Shown: one piece after another, positions 63,867 through 64,000 of the stretch
How positions within the stretch are numbered: position 1 is the stretch's first letter
How the letters are laid out: the number at the start of each line of letters is the position of its first letter
Source: Amoebidium appalachense
Lineage: Eukaryota; Ichthyosporea
NCBI GenBank assembly: GCA_963693365.1
Contig: CAVNZM010000009.1
Coordinates: 3,038,001 to 3,102,000 of the forward strand
Length of the DNA: 64,000 nt
Reading direction: 5' to 3'
Notes under the pieces: generated by a model
The model's input: only the letters and a program-made list of their open reading frames with translations
The model's database searches: none
What the model was told of the DNA's origin: nothing
Translations under genes and position numbers: made by a program

Positions 63867-64000
63867 CGAATACGCATATATTTTCCGTAAATATACGTAA
63901 TATAGTTTTTATCGTTCACGGGGGCGTGCTTAAAGACAGCAGAATAGGTTGTGCACACACAGACAGAGATTTACACAAAGCACTCAACAAAAGAATGAAC

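Overview
This is nuclear DNA of a eukaryote with spliced genes. The three genes I can name are a Kv7/KCNQ-type potassium channel, an R7-type RGS protein with a DEP domain, and PGAP2 (GPI-anchor remodelling). The first two families are typical of animals and their close unicellular relatives, so a holozoan is likely; the species cannot be fixed from the sequence. Exons are short, and the introns are filled with (CA)n/(TG)n arrays, long G or C runs, C-run/A-run composites, GA/CT blocks and minisatellites. Most computed open reading frames here are translations of these simple repeats and are not genes.

Layout: 0.4-4.9 kb, 5' half of a Kv7-like channel gene on the minus strand, running off the left edge. 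5-11.2 kb, duplicated sequence, a 1.7-kb TIR element with TA target duplications (7336-9043) between two TTGCCAAT-rich blocks, and a 430-bp triplicated unit. 11.2-17.7 kb, non-LTR retrotransposon 3' fragments, one of them split by a young 3.5-kb LTR element with identical 480-bp LTRs and a GCGTT target duplication. 17.7-23.1 kb, a PIF/Harbinger-type transposon with a broken transposase and an internal array that repeats a TATA promoter. 24.5-25.0 kb, a small TIR element. 25.5-27.6 kb, an unrecognised three-exon membrane-protein gene. 30.5-40.9 kb, a complete ten-exon DEP-RGS gene with no visible GGL domain. 42.5-43.3 kb, an intronless secreted glycoprotein. 45.3-55.6 kb, an unrecognised minus-strand gene of at least 12 exons. 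56.5-63.9 kb, a complete six-exon PGAP2 gene arranged head to head with it.

The exon models rest on three checks made by hand: GT/AG borders, reading-frame phase across every junction, and residue-by-residue resemblance to the families. I could not run searches or look at RNA.

The most unusual theme is the relation between repeats and splicing. Many acceptors are the last unit of a (CA)n array (CACACAG before the exon), the arrays lie mostly CA on the sense strand, and at several exon borders the border itself (donor, acceptor or branch-point region) has been copied, in three cases into a minisatellite. A second theme is that paralogous copies here differ by many 3-10 bp inserted words, often flanked by 1-4 bp duplications.
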